This document shows positions 1 through 8,300 of a stretch of DNA of 54,638 nucleotides, in pieces. The stretch is from Peptostreptococcus sp. D1 (GTDB lineage: Bacteria; Bacillota; Clostridia; Peptostreptococcales; Peptostreptococcaceae): contig NZ_FONP01000013.1 of the NCBI RefSeq assembly GCF_900112955.1, forward strand, positions 1 through 54,638, given 5' to 3'. The notes below the pieces were generated by a model. It saw nothing but the letters and a program-made list of their open reading frames with translations. It had not been told where the DNA came from and searched no databases. Position 1 is the first letter of the stretch. The number at the start of each line of letters is the position of its first letter. Made by a program: the position numbers and the translations under genes.

Positions 1-97
1 ACATTATATTTTACATATTAACAATATCTTTTTGCATATCAACAATATATTTTTGTATATCAACAATATATTTTTGTATATTAACATTATATTTTTT
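1..97. repeat. 21-bp tandem repeat array
   Basis: Four 21-bp units lie head to tail at 14-34, 35-55, 56-76 and 77-97, with a partial unit at 1-13. The consensus is TATATCAACAATATATTTTTG, written here as two halves: TATATCAACAA then TATATTTTTG. Units 2 and 3 differ at one base. The array is extremely AT-rich and has no ORF. It probably continues beyond the window edge. It may be an intergenic minisatellite; no function can be read from it. Confidence 0.85.
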
Positions 98-270
98 TTA
101 TTGATAATTATCAATCCCTTAAAAGCTTTTATAAATATTTGACGGTGGAAAGTAGTAGTACAATTATGGTAAAATGTAGTTGTTGGAAAAATGAGGTCAT
201 AAAATTGTAAAAAAATGATAGAATGATAGAAAACAGAATATAATATTTTTAGAAAATGGTGGTGATAGAT
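98..270. other. fruR upstream region
   Basis: No gene is visible. The stretch holds a perfect 16-bp palindrome at 100-115, a possible -35 TTGACG at 139-144 without a convincing -10 partner, and two TGATAGAA repeats at 216-231 just before fruR. The fruR promoter cannot be placed with confidence. Confidence 0.5.
216..231 (+). promoter_or_regulatory. Putative FruR operator (double TGATAGAA)
   Basis: Two perfect copies of TGATAGAA lie head to tail at 216-223 and 224-231, about 40 bases before the fruR start. The same octamer recurs in the fruK leader. DeoR-family regulators often bind short direct repeats, so this is inferred to be an autoregulatory site. Confidence 0.55.
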
Positions 271-1020
271 TTGCTAACTGAAGAAAGACAATCGATTATT
301 GTAAATATGTTGTCTGAAAAAAGTATATTGAAATTGAAAGATCTGGTGAAGATTCTTGACGCCAGCGAATCTACTATAAGAAGAGATTTGGATGAGCTAG
401 AAGCAAAGGGATTATTGAAAAGAGTTCATGGTGGAGCTGTTGCTGTAAATGGAAGCTTTACACTGGATTATTCAATAGATGAGAGAACAGAAAGGTTTTT
501 GACAGAAAAAAGGGCAATTGCAAAATACTGTGCGGATTTAATTGAGGATGGGGATTATGTTTATCTGGATTCTGGAACTACAACTTTAGAAATGATACCA
601 TTTTTATCTGGGAAGAGGCTAACGGTAGTTACAAATGGCGTATACAATGCTCAAAAGCTTGTTGAAAACAATGTAAAGACATATTTACTGGGAGGAGAAG
701 TTAAACATAAAACTCAGACGGTAATAGGTGAACAATCGGTACTCAATATGCTAAAATTTAGGTTTACAAAAGCATTTATCGGTGCGAATGGGATAACATT
801 CAAGTCGGCAATTACAACTCCTGATGATAGTGAGGCAGTTATCAAGAAACTTGCAATAGATTTGTCAAAGGACTCATATGTTGTTGTTGATTCAAGTAAA
901 TTTGGATCAGTTTCTTTTTCGAAAATTTGTGATTTGGACGATGTTACAATAGTCACAAATAAATCAGACTACAAAATAGATAAAAGAATAATTGATATAG
1001 CTACAATAATTGAAATATAG
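271..1020 (+). CDS. fruR: DeoR-family transcriptional repressor of the fructose operon
   Basis: A DeoR-family regulator of 249 residues. The N-terminal winged helix-turn-helix carries the family signature around residues 25-50 (ESTIRRDLDELEAKGLL), followed by a GGA turn. The C-terminal effector domain resembles ribose-5-phosphate isomerase and contains the typical DSGTTTLEM, TNGV and GGEV motifs. The family senses phosphorylated sugars, here most likely fructose-1-phosphate. TTG at 271 is preferred because GGTGGTGAT sits 5 bases upstream and the protein then begins MLTEER, usual for this family; an in-frame ATG at 256 has no ribosome site. fruK and fruA follow in the same direction, which is the classic fruRKA order. 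The TGATAGAA repeats before fruR and fruK are the likely targets. Confidence 0.9.
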   Translation: MLTEERQSIIVNMLSEKSILKLKDLVKILDASESTIRRDLDELEAKGLLKRVHGGAVAVNGSFTLDYSIDERTERFLTEKRAIAKYCADLIEDGDYVYLDSGTTTLEMIPFLSGKRLTVVTNGVYNAQKLVENNVKTYLLGGEVKHKTQTVIGEQSVLNMLKFRFTKAFIGANGITFKSAITTPDDSEAVIKKLAIDLSKDSYVVVDSSKFGSVSFSKICDLDDVTIVTNKSDYKIDKRIIDIATIIEI

Positions 1021-1051
1021 GCTGAGTATAAATCTTAACTTAACATTGTTA

Positions 1052-1140
1052 TGATAGAAATTGATAGAAATTATTCTTAATTTATAAAATTGAATAAAAA
1101 TATGATAGAAAGTAAAAGAAAATGATAGAAAATGATTGAT
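1052..1140 (+). promoter_or_regulatory. Phased TGATAGAA operator array before fruK
   Basis: Perfect TGATAGAA copies start at 1052, 1062, 1103 and 1123. Degenerate copies start at 1113 (TAAAAGAA) and 1133 (TGATTGAT). Within each group the spacing is exactly 10 bases, one helical turn. The last copy overlaps the -35 element of the fruK promoter, which fits repression by FruR. Confidence 0.65.
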
Positions 1141-1164
1141 TAAAGTCTAAAATCGTGATATAAT
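1136..1164 (+). promoter_or_regulatory. fruK promoter
   Basis: -35 TTGATT at 1136-1141 and -10 TATAAT at 1159-1164 with a 17-base spacer. The -35 box lies inside the last TGATAGAA-type repeat, so a bound repressor would block RNA polymerase. Confidence 0.7.
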
Positions 1165-1217
1165 TCTCTTAAAGTTAGATGATAAGGTAAGTTATATTAT
1201 TTTGAAAGGTTTTGTAT

Positions 1218-2129
1218 ATGATATATTCAGTTACTTTAAATCCGTCAATAGATTATATAGTTCATGTAGACAGCTTTGTTGAGGGAAGTCTCAATAGGTC
1301 TACCAAGGATTATATAAATGTTGGCGGTAAGGGAATTATGGTATCTAAATTGTTGACTAATGTCGGTATTGAAAATACTGCGACCGGATTTTTGGGAGGT
1401 TTTACAGGAAAATATATATCGGATTGGTTTGATAATTTGGGTCTGCCACACGATTTTATTTTTGTTGAAGATAATACGAGAATAAATGTGAAGCTAAAAG
1501 GTTTTACAGAAAGTGAAATCAATGGTAGAGGTTCAAGCATTAAAAAGCAAGAGCAGCAGTTGTTTCTAGACAAAATTAACGGAATTGATAAAAACGATAC
1601 TGTGATTATTTCTGGAAGCTCATCACCTGGATTGGATGAGGATATAGTTGATCAGATAATCGATATTTGTAAAACAAAGGGAGTTGATTTTGTGATTGAC
1701 ACATCTGGAAGTGCATTGATGAGAGCAATAAAAAGCAAGCCTCTTTTAATAAAACCAAATATTGATGAAATTGGAGAGCTATTTGGGAAAACATTTAATG
1801 GCAAAGATGATGTCATACCGTATGGGAAGAAATGCTTGGAATTGGGGGCAAAATATGTAATAGTTTCGATGGGGGCAAATGGTGCTCTATTCTTTGACAA
1901 TGATGAGGTATATTTTTCACCAAGGGTTGAAGGAGAACTTGTAAACTCTGTTGGAGCAGGTGATTCTATGTTGGCAGGATTTGTTGGAAGCTTAAAATCT
2001 GGTAAAAGTCCAATTGATAGCTTTAAATTCTCTGTGGCTTGTGGTACTGCAACTGCTTTTTGCGAAGATATAGCTGACAAGGAAAGTGTAGAAAATATAT
2101 TAAGAAAGGTTGTTGTAGAAGATTGCTAG
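1218..2129 (+). CDS. fruK: 1-phosphofructokinase
   Basis: A PfkB-family kinase of 303 residues that phosphorylates fructose-1-phosphate to fructose-1,6-bisphosphate in the cytoplasm. It shows the N-terminal TLNPSIDY and VGGKGIMVSKLL signatures and the C-terminal NSVGAGDSMLAGF motif with the catalytic Asp of GAGD. Length and motif order match FruK rather than tagatose-6-phosphate kinase, though the two are close. ATG at 1218 is chosen because GAAAGG at 1204-1209 is 8 bases upstream; the in-frame TTG at 1212 is too close to it. fruA follows after 106 bases and fruR precedes it. Control by the TGATAGAA array is likely. Confidence 0.93.
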   Translation: MIYSVTLNPSIDYIVHVDSFVEGSLNRSTKDYINVGGKGIMVSKLLTNVGIENTATGFLGGFTGKYISDWFDNLGLPHDFIFVEDNTRINVKLKGFTESEINGRGSSIKKQEQQLFLDKINGIDKNDTVIISGSSSPGLDEDIVDQIIDICKTKGVDFVIDTSGSALMRAIKSKPLLIKPNIDEIGELFGKTFNGKDDVIPYGKKCLELGAKYVIVSMGANGALFFDNDEVYFSPRVEGELVNSVGAGDSMLAGFVGSLKSGKSPIDSFKFSVACGTATAFCEDIADKESVENILRKVVVEDC

Positions 2130-2235
2130 GTTTGTCAATTTATGTAAATTAGTGTTACAGATTGAAAGGAAATACTTATTTAATTGTATTGCTGAATGAT
2201 TTGTATTGAATAGTTAATTTTTATGAGGAGAAAAT

Positions 2236-4125
2236 ATGAAAATTTCAGATTTATTGAAAAAGGAAATAATGATAATGGATCTTAGCTCAAGCTCTAAGCA
2301 TGAAGTTATCGATGAAATGATTGAAAAGCTAAAGGTTAATGGAATAATTAATGATGATGAAGAATTCAGAAAAGAAATACTGAATAGAGAAGAGCTTTCT
2401 TCTACTGGTCTTGGCGACGGAATAGCAATGCCCCATGCAAAGACAAAGGCAGTGAATACTCCTTGTGTTCTTTTTGCAAGGAGTAAAGTAGGGATTGACT
2501 ATGATTCATTGGACGGTCAGCCAGCATATTTATTCTTTATGATAGCTGCAGAGGAGGATGCAAACAACACTCATATTGAAACATTGGCTAGTCTGTCAAG
2601 GCTTCTGTTGCAGCCGAATTTTATTGAATCGCTAAAAGAAGCAGATACGCCAGAGGAAGTGCTTGAATTGATAGAATCGGGTGAAGCTCAGTTGAATGAA
2701 GAAAAGAAGAAAAAAGAGGAAAAATCGAAATCATCAATGGACAACGAAAAGCCTCTAATAGTTGCCGTTACTGCTTGCCCAACTGGAATAGCGCATACAT
2801 ATATGGCGGAAGATGCTCTATTGTCAAAGTCTGAAAAAATGGGTGTTAGCATAAGAGTGGAAACTAACGGAAGTGACGGAGCAAAAAACGTACTGACAGA
2901 TGAAGAAATAAAAAAGGCTGTAGGGGTAATTGTTTCTGCGGATAAAAATGTTGAAATGGCAAGGTTTAAAGGTAAGAAGCTGATAAAAACTCCTGTAAGT
3001 GAGGCAATTAGAAATCCAGAAGAATTGATAACAAAGACTCTAAATGGTGAGGGTGCAGTATATGAAACTACTGAAGAAAACACTTCCTCAGCTAAGCAAA
3101 ATGAAAAAAACTCAATTGGAAGCAAGATATACAAAGATGTGATGAATGGTGTTTCACATATGTTGCCATTTGTTGTTGGTGGAGGTATATTGATTGCGAT
3201 ATCGTTTATGGCGGAAAGCTCATTTGGTGCTGAGAGTCAGATTTATAAGTTCTTGATGGATATCGGTGGCAATGGTGCATTTACATATCTTATACCTATA
3301 TTAGCCGGATATATTGCAATGAGTATTGCAGATAGACCAGGTTTGATGCCTGGTATGGTCGGTGGTTTGATGGCTGCACAACAAGGTGCTGGTTTCTTAG
3401 GCGGGTTGGCTGCTGGTTTTATAGCGGGTTATGTGATACTGGGATTAAAGAAATTAACCTCTGGACTACCAAAGTCTCTTGAAGGAATAAAGCCAATGAT
3501 AATTTATCCTGTATTTGGTTTGTTGATAACTGGACTAATAATGTTTGTGGGAGTGATTCCTGTATTTTCAGTAATAAATACAGCTATGAACAATTCATTA
3601 ACTCATTTGGGAACAGGTAATGCAATATTGCTGGGTGCTGTTCTTGGTGGAATGATGGCTGTGGATATGGGGGGACCTGTAAACAAAGCTGCGTACACGT
3701 TCTCAATAGGTGTGTTTACTAGCACAAATATGGGTAATTTGATGGCTGCAGTTATGGCTGGTGGTATGGTTCCACCTTTGGCAATCGCACTTGCAACTAC
3801 AGTTTTTAAAAATAAATTCGATGAAAAAGAAAAACAGTCAGGACTAACGAACTGGATACTTGGATTGACATTTATCACAGAGGGTGCTATTCCTTTTGCA
3901 GCTGCTGATCCTGTAAGGGTAATTGGTAGCTCAGTTGTTGGTGCTGCAATAGCTGGTGGTCTAACACAGCTATGGAGCGTCAATGCTCCGGCTCCACATG
4001 GTGGTGCTCTTGTATCGTTTGTAATGCAACCTAACCACGTAATATTCTTCTTGTTGTCAATTGCAATAGGAACAGTTATATCAGGTATGATTTACGGTAT
4101 TTGGAGGAGACCAAAAGCTCGATAA
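2236..4125 (+). CDS. fruA: PTS fructose transporter, EIIABC fusion
   Basis: A 629-residue fructose-specific phosphotransferase permease that imports fructose as fructose-1-phosphate. Domain order is IIA-IIB-IIC. IIA spans about residues 1-150 with phosphorylation His67 in GIAMPHAKT. A charged Lys/Glu linker around 150-170 leads to IIB, with Cys181 in VTACPTGIAHTYMAE. IIC spans about 290-629, with many membrane segments and the conserved GGPVNKAAY and EGAIPFAAADP motifs. The ATG has GAGGAG 6 bases upstream. It closes the fruRKA operon and is followed by a strong terminator. All catalytic residues are present. Confidence 0.96.
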   Translation: MKISDLLKKEIMIMDLSSSSKHEVIDEMIEKLKVNGIINDDEEFRKEILNREELSSTGLGDGIAMPHAKTKAVNTPCVLFARSKVGIDYDSLDGQPAYLFFMIAAEEDANNTHIETLASLSRLLLQPNFIESLKEADTPEEVLELIESGEAQLNEEKKKKEEKSKSSMDNEKPLIVAVTACPTGIAHTYMAEDALLSKSEKMGVSIRVETNGSDGAKNVLTDEEIKKAVGVIVSADKNVEMARFKGKKLIKTPVSEAIRNPEELITKTLNGEGAVYETTEENTSSAKQNEKNSIGSKIYKDVMNGVSHMLPFVVGGGILIAISFMAESSFGAESQIYKFLMDIGGNGAFTYLIPILAGYIAMSIADRPGLMPGMVGGLMAAQQGAGFLGGLAAGFIAGYVILGLKKLTSGLPKSLEGIKPMIIYPVFGLLITGLIMFVGVIPVFSVINTAMNNSLTHLGTGNAILLGAVLGGMMAVDMGGPVNKAAYTFSIGVFTSTNMGNLMAAVMAGGMVPPLAIALATTVFKNKFDEKEKQSGLTNWILGLTFITEGAIPFAAADPVRVIGSSVVGAAIAGGLTQLWSVNAPAPHGGALVSFVMQPNHVIFFLLSIAIGTVISGMIYGIWRRPKAR

Positions 4126-4171
4126 TTAGCGTATTGTATAAAAATACTTGATGTAGACTATAAAATTCGAT

Positions 4172-4227
4172 AAAAAAGTATCCTGTATTTCACTCTTGCA
4201 ATGTGAATGCTAGGATACTTTTTTTAT
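4172..4227 (+). terminator. Terminator after fruA
   Basis: Stem AAAAAAGTATCCT at 4172-4184 pairs with AGGATACTTTTTT from 4212. A second nested stem (ATTTCAC with GTGAAT) sits inside, and the right arm runs into a T tract. Confidence 0.85.
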
Positions 4228-4329
4228 TGGTTAGAAATTTTTCTATTTTATATATTTTATTTATAATTTAATTTTGTGATTTTATTTCTTTGTTTTAATG
4301 CAATACTGGTACTTGAGTTTTATAACATA

Positions 4330-4358
4330 TTGATAGTCGAACCTAATTATATTATAAT
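4330..4358 (+). promoter_or_regulatory. Promoter of the deaminase/activase operon
   Basis: -35 TTGATA at 4330-4335 and -10 TATAAT at 4353-4358 with a 17-base spacer, about 38 bases before the deaminase ATG. Confidence 0.75.
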
Positions 4359-4395
4359 AATGTGTGTGGCCAATCTTCAAATGGAGGTGGTGTAA

Positions 4396-4839
4396 ATGGA
4401 AGATTATAGTGGTAAAGTAGATATTTGGGAAGAGTTGTATGAAAGAGCAAAAGAAATTTACTCTCCAGAACAAATATCTCCATTTATTAATGTGAAAAAG
4501 GTAGTTTGTGCATTAGAGGCTAAGGATGGAACAATATATACTGGATTTTCAATAGAAGGTGATTGTGGTGTGGCTGATTTATGTGCAGAAAGAACTGCAG
4601 CTATAAAAATGTATTCTGATAGCGGACAAAAAATCGTAAAAAGATTAATTGTATTTAGAGATAGACCACCAGAAAAAGGTAGTACGTCAATACCTTGTGG
4701 AGCTTGCAGGGAGTTTTTTATGCAGCTTTCTAATTTGAATTCAAAAATGGAAATTTTAATCGATTACGAAAGCCGAGAGATTATTACTCTGGAAGAACTA
4801 ATGCCTAATTGGTGGGGGATGGAAAGATATGATATTTAG
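4396..4839 (+). CDS. Cytidine deaminase-like zinc hydrolase, divergent
   Basis: A 147-residue CDA-fold protein. The zinc site is clear: CAERTA gives the Cys ligand and the catalytic Glu, and PCGACRE gives the other two Cys ligands, as in tetrameric cytidine deaminases. The substrate-binding stretch differs. The usual NVENA-type motif is FSIEGDCG here, and the PYSxFxVGAAL motif is replaced by ISPFINVKKVVCALE. The nucleoside specificity is therefore uncertain, and a modified base or another amine is possible. It starts with GGAGGTGG 5 bases upstream and is first in an operon with an activase, a phosphodiesterase and an MFS transporter. A blasticidin-S-deaminase-like role is an alternative. Confidence 0.75.
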   Translation: MEDYSGKVDIWEELYERAKEIYSPEQISPFINVKKVVCALEAKDGTIYTGFSIEGDCGVADLCAERTAAIKMYSDSGQKIVKRLIVFRDRPPEKGSTSIPCGACREFFMQLSNLNSKMEILIDYESREIITLEELMPNWWGMERYDI

Positions 4840-4866
4840 TTTATTGGAAAAATTTTGGAGGAGTAA

Positions 4867-5625
4867 ATGCATAATATAGGTATAGATATTGGTTCAAGTT
4901 GTGCCAAGGTTTCCATAATGAAGGATGGAAAAATTGAAAAAAATTTCATGATTCCATCTGGGTACAATTCAAAAGAAACTGCGGAATTAATAAAAAATAT
5001 TCTGCTTGGGGATGGTATAGATATCGAAAAATCAAAAATAACTGCCACTGGATATGGGAGAATTTCTGTTCCTTTTGCTGATCAAGTGATGACAGAGATA
5101 ACCTGTCATGGTAAGGGGGCTGACTTTATTTTTAAAAAAAATGCGACTGTGATAGATATAGGAGGTCAGGATACGAAGGTCATTTCCCTGAAAAGAGGAA
5201 GGGTGATGAAATTTATCATGAATGATAAATGTTCTGCAGGAACTGGTAAATTTATGGAGATAATGTCAAATAGATTGGGTTTGACATTAGAAGAATTAGA
5301 GGGACTAGCATCCAATGGAAACGATATTTCAATTAGCTCAATGTGTACAGTTTTTGCTGAATCTGAAGTGATTAGCCTAATTGGACAAGGGACTCCTAGA
5401 GAGGATATTGCAAATGGTGTGATTAACTCGGTAGTGACAAAGGTTGTTCAACTGGCGAGTCAAATACCAGCGGAAAATTATATATTAACTGGAGGCTTTT
5501 GCGATAATAAATATTTCATAAGAAAATTGTCTGAGGCTTTGGAATCTATAGTTGAAAGCTGTCCTCAAGCAAGGTTCGCCGGTGCAATAGGAGCAGCTAT
5601 TTTCTCAAGTGAGATGGAGGAGTAA
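4867..5625 (+). CDS. 2-hydroxyacyl-CoA dehydratase activator-type ATPase (HgdC-like)
   Basis: A 252-residue member of the BcrAD/BadFG ATPase family. The ASKHA nucleotide-binding fold shows IGIDIGSSCAKV at the N-terminus, VIDIGGQDTKVI around residue 95-106 and ILTGG near the end. Cys122 (NDKCSAGTG) and Cys160 (SSMCTVFAESE) match the two cysteines that hold the [4Fe-4S] cluster between the subunits of the HgdC dimer. Known members inject an electron into a dehydratase or reductase at the cost of ATP. No dehydratase or benzoyl-CoA reductase subunits occur in the window, so the partner is unknown. It lies 27 bases after the deaminase and one base before the phosphodiesterase, clearly co-transcribed. 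Confidence 0.88.
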   Translation: MHNIGIDIGSSCAKVSIMKDGKIEKNFMIPSGYNSKETAELIKNILLGDGIDIEKSKITATGYGRISVPFADQVMTEITCHGKGADFIFKKNATVIDIGGQDTKVISLKRGRVMKFIMNDKCSAGTGKFMEIMSNRLGLTLEELEGLASNGNDISISSMCTVFAESEVISLIGQGTPREDIANGVINSVVTKVVQLASQIPAENYILTGGFCDNKYFIRKLSEALESIVESCPQARFAGAIGAAIFSSEMEE

Positions 5626-5626
5626 T

Positions 5627-6919
5627 ATGAAGAAAAAATACTTACATATTCTGTCTTTTGATGGGTTATCAAAAGTGGACATTGAGTTTATGAAAACTTT
5701 GCCAGCATTTTCTGAATATATTAAAGAAGCTTCTGGCTGTATGAGTGTTTTGAGCGTCTATCCAAGTATTACTTATTGTGCTCATACATCTATTACTACA
5801 GGAGTCTACCCATATGTCCATGGTATTGTGAATAACACAAAGGATCAGATGGATAAAGAAAGTCCAGATTGGTTTTGGCATGAAAAAGATATTAAGGTAG
5901 ACACATTTCAAAAGCTTGCGTATAAAAATGGATATTCGATTTTATCTTTGTTTTGGCCGGTTTCAGCTGGATCGAAATATATAAAATATAATATGCCTGA
6001 GATTTTTGCAAATAGGAAATGGCAAAATCAAATAATGGTTTCATTGATGAATGGTAGTCCGATGTTTCAATATAACCTTAATAAAAGATTTGGACATCTA
6101 AGGAATGGAGTAAGCGAGCCGGAATTGGACAATTTTTCACATGAATCTTTTTTGTACTCACTGGAGAATTATAAAGTAGATATAAATATGGTTCACTATA
6201 TAGATTTAGATTCTCAAAGACATGAGTACGGATTTGATTCAAAAGAGGCAAGAGAAGCCTTAGTAAGATTGGATAAGAGGCTTGGAGATATAGTGAACAG
6301 ATTGAAAAGCATTGGCATATACGATGATTCGGTAATCGTTATACTTGGTGACCACAGTAGTAGGGATATTCACAGTAATGTATATGTGAACAAGTTATTT
6401 GGCGATGCTGGATTGCTTGAGTATGATGACAAGGGATTGATAATTAATAAGAGAGCGTATTGTAAATCTGCTGACGGAGCGGGTTATATTTATGCAGATG
6501 ATGAAATTGATGACAATGCTTTACTGGAAATTATCAAACCGTTGGTGCAGGATAAAATAATAGAGGCTGTTTACACTCGGGAGCAAGCAAGAGAAATGGG
6601 TGCAGATGATAGCTGTAGATTTATGATAGAAGCTTCAGAAGGATATTTCTTCTTGAATCCTGTTAGAGACGAAGCTGTGGTGCAAACAGAGATTGCAAAG
6701 AGCTTTGAAAAGAAAATATATAAGAACAATCATGGATATAATCCATACACGAAAAAAGATTATGAGACAGTATTTTTTGTTTCAGGTAAAGATATAAAAA
6801 AGGGCGTGTTTGTGGATCAGATGAATTTGGTAGATGAAGGTCCAACATTTGCAAGTATACTCGGATTTGAAATGGATAATGTTCAAGGAAGAGTAATGAC
6901 AGAATTTTTGGAGGTATGA
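5627..6919 (+). CDS. Nucleotide pyrophosphatase/phosphodiesterase-family protein
   Basis: A 430-residue alkaline-phosphatase-superfamily enzyme of the type I phosphodiesterase/NPP group. Visible metal and catalytic motifs are SFDGLS (Asp12), PSITYCAHTSITTG (predicted nucleophile Thr49) with VYPYVHGI after it, HYIDLDSQRHEYG and VILGDHSSRDIH. No signal peptide or membrane segment is seen, so it probably acts in the cytoplasm. ATG at 5627 is chosen because GGAGGAG lies 4 bases upstream, overlapping the end of the activase gene. The substrate is unknown; a nucleotide, CoA-type or phospholipid diester would all fit. It sits between the activase and an MFS transporter. Confidence 0.8.
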   Translation: MKKKYLHILSFDGLSKVDIEFMKTLPAFSEYIKEASGCMSVLSVYPSITYCAHTSITTGVYPYVHGIVNNTKDQMDKESPDWFWHEKDIKVDTFQKLAYKNGYSILSLFWPVSAGSKYIKYNMPEIFANRKWQNQIMVSLMNGSPMFQYNLNKRFGHLRNGVSEPELDNFSHESFLYSLENYKVDINMVHYIDLDSQRHEYGFDSKEAREALVRLDKRLGDIVNRLKSIGIYDDSVIVILGDHSSRDIHSNVYVNKLFGDAGLLEYDDKGLIINKRAYCKSADGAGYIYADDEIDDNALLEIIKPLVQDKIIEAVYTREQAREMGADDSCRFMIEASEGYFFLNPVRDEAVVQTEIAKSFEKKIYKNNHGYNPYTKKDYETVFFVSGKDIKKGVFVDQMNLVDEGPTFASILGFEMDNVQGRVMTEFLEV

Positions 6920-6920
6920 T

Positions 6921-8156
6921 GTGTTAAAAATGAATAAAAAAGAACTGAGCTGGGCTTTATATGACTGGGCCAATTCAGCATTTACGATGACAGTGGTGTC
7001 AACTATTTTGCCGATATATTTTACAAACATGGTAAATGATGCGGGATTGACTAAGGAATTGGCAACATCATACTGGGGCTACACAAATTCAATAGCTTCC
7101 TTGATAGTGGCGGTGCTTTCTCCTTTGATGGGGGGAGTTGCTGACTACATGGGGGTCAAGAAGAAATTTTTTAGCATTTTTACATTCGCTGGAGTTATTT
7201 TCACATGGGTTATGGCTTTTATTCCATATGGATATTGGATTCCATTGCTTTTAACCTATGTAATTTCAATGATAGGTTATTCGCTGAGCAATGTATTTTA
7301 CGATTCATTTTTAACCGATATTACGACAGTGGATAGAATGGATACAGTTTCGACATATGGTTATGCGTACGGATATATAGGGAGTACGATTCCATTTATA
7401 ATCTGTATTGGTATAATTATGGCAGTTCAAAATGGAATGATAGGTATAAGCTCCATTACAGCTACAAAAATATCATTTGTCATCACAGGACTTTGGTGGT
7501 TTTTGTTCACATTGCCAATGATGAAAAATGTAGAACAGGTGCATGGAAAGCCAAGGTCGGAATTTGATATTAAGGGGATTTTTGTAGAATTCAAAGAAAG
7601 CTTAGTCAAGATAATCAAGGATAAAAAAGTATTGGTATTTCTCATTGCATATTTTTTCTATATAGATGGAGTAGATACGATAATAAGAATGGCTGCAAGC
7701 TTTGGTACTACTTTAGGTATAGATTCGACAACACTTTTAATTATCCTTTTAGTAACTCAATTTGTAGCATTCCCATTTGCTTTGATTTATGGTAAGCTTG
7801 CTCAAAGATACAATGGAAAGAATATGCTTTTTGTAGCAATATTTATATACATGGCTATTTGCGTTATTGCTTATTTTATGAAATCTGCGAGAGAGTTCTG
7901 GCTATTATCAATGCTGGTAGCAAGTTCACAAGGTGGTATTCAGGCACTTAGTAGATCTTATTTTGCAAAAATAATACCAAAGGAAAATTCAAATGAATAC
8001 TTCGGATTTTACAATATATTTGGTAAATTTGCAGCTATAATGGGACCTGCATTAGTTGGAGTAATTACTCAGATTACTGGAAATGTGAAGAATGGTGTTT
8101 TGAGTCTATTGATATTATTCATGGTTGGGTTTATTATGCTATTGAAGAATAAGTAG
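6921..8156 (+). CDS. MFS transporter, UMF1 (Atg22-like) family
   Basis: A 411-residue multi-span membrane protein. The N-terminal signature SWALYDWANSAFTMTV is diagnostic of the UMF1/Atg22-like branch of the major facilitator superfamily, and about 11-12 hydrophobic segments follow. The C-terminal half has SSQGGIQALSRSYFAKIIP, also typical. Transport direction and substrate are not known; family members are implicated in amino-acid or nucleobase-related export. GTG at 6921 has GGAGG 6 bases upstream, directly after the phosphodiesterase stop. It is the last gene of the operon and ends before a perfect 18-bp terminator. Confidence 0.88.
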   Translation: MLKMNKKELSWALYDWANSAFTMTVVSTILPIYFTNMVNDAGLTKELATSYWGYTNSIASLIVAVLSPLMGGVADYMGVKKKFFSIFTFAGVIFTWVMAFIPYGYWIPLLLTYVISMIGYSLSNVFYDSFLTDITTVDRMDTVSTYGYAYGYIGSTIPFIICIGIIMAVQNGMIGISSITATKISFVITGLWWFLFTLPMMKNVEQVHGKPRSEFDIKGIFVEFKESLVKIIKDKKVLVFLIAYFFYIDGVDTIIRMAASFGTTLGIDSTTLLIILLVTQFVAFPFALIYGKLAQRYNGKNMLFVAIFIYMAICVIAYFMKSAREFWLLSMLVASSQGGIQALSRSYFAKIIPKENSNEYFGFYNIFGKFAAIMGPALVGVITQITGNVKNGVLSLLILFMVGFIMLLKNK

Positions 8157-8201
8157 GATTGAAAAAAGGAAACAATTGAAAAATAGTAAGGAATGTAAAA
8201 T

Positions 8202-8242
8202 AAAAAAGCTCGCATATTTTGTATAAATATGCGAGCTTTTTT
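8202..8242. terminator. Bidirectional terminator, GCTCGC type
   Basis: A perfect 18-bp stem (8202-8219 with 8225-8242) with a 5-base loop. The A run on the left and T run on the right serve both strands, between the convergent MFS and MATE genes. The core GCTCGCA/TGCGAGC recurs in two other terminators of the window. Confidence 0.92.
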
Positions 8243-8300
8243 AGGATATTTTTATAAGTAGTGAGAGACTACTAAAAACGCATTAAAGTTTTATTTTAAT

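Noticed and set aside
1-97. CRISPR array
   Set aside because: Units are 21 bases and contiguous with no unique spacers, and no cas genes are present. The same holds for the 45-bp array at 26956-27120.
139-175. fruR promoter from TTGACG
   Set aside because: No -10 box at 16-18 bases is convincing (AATTAT at 17, TAAAAT too far), so no promoter is listed.
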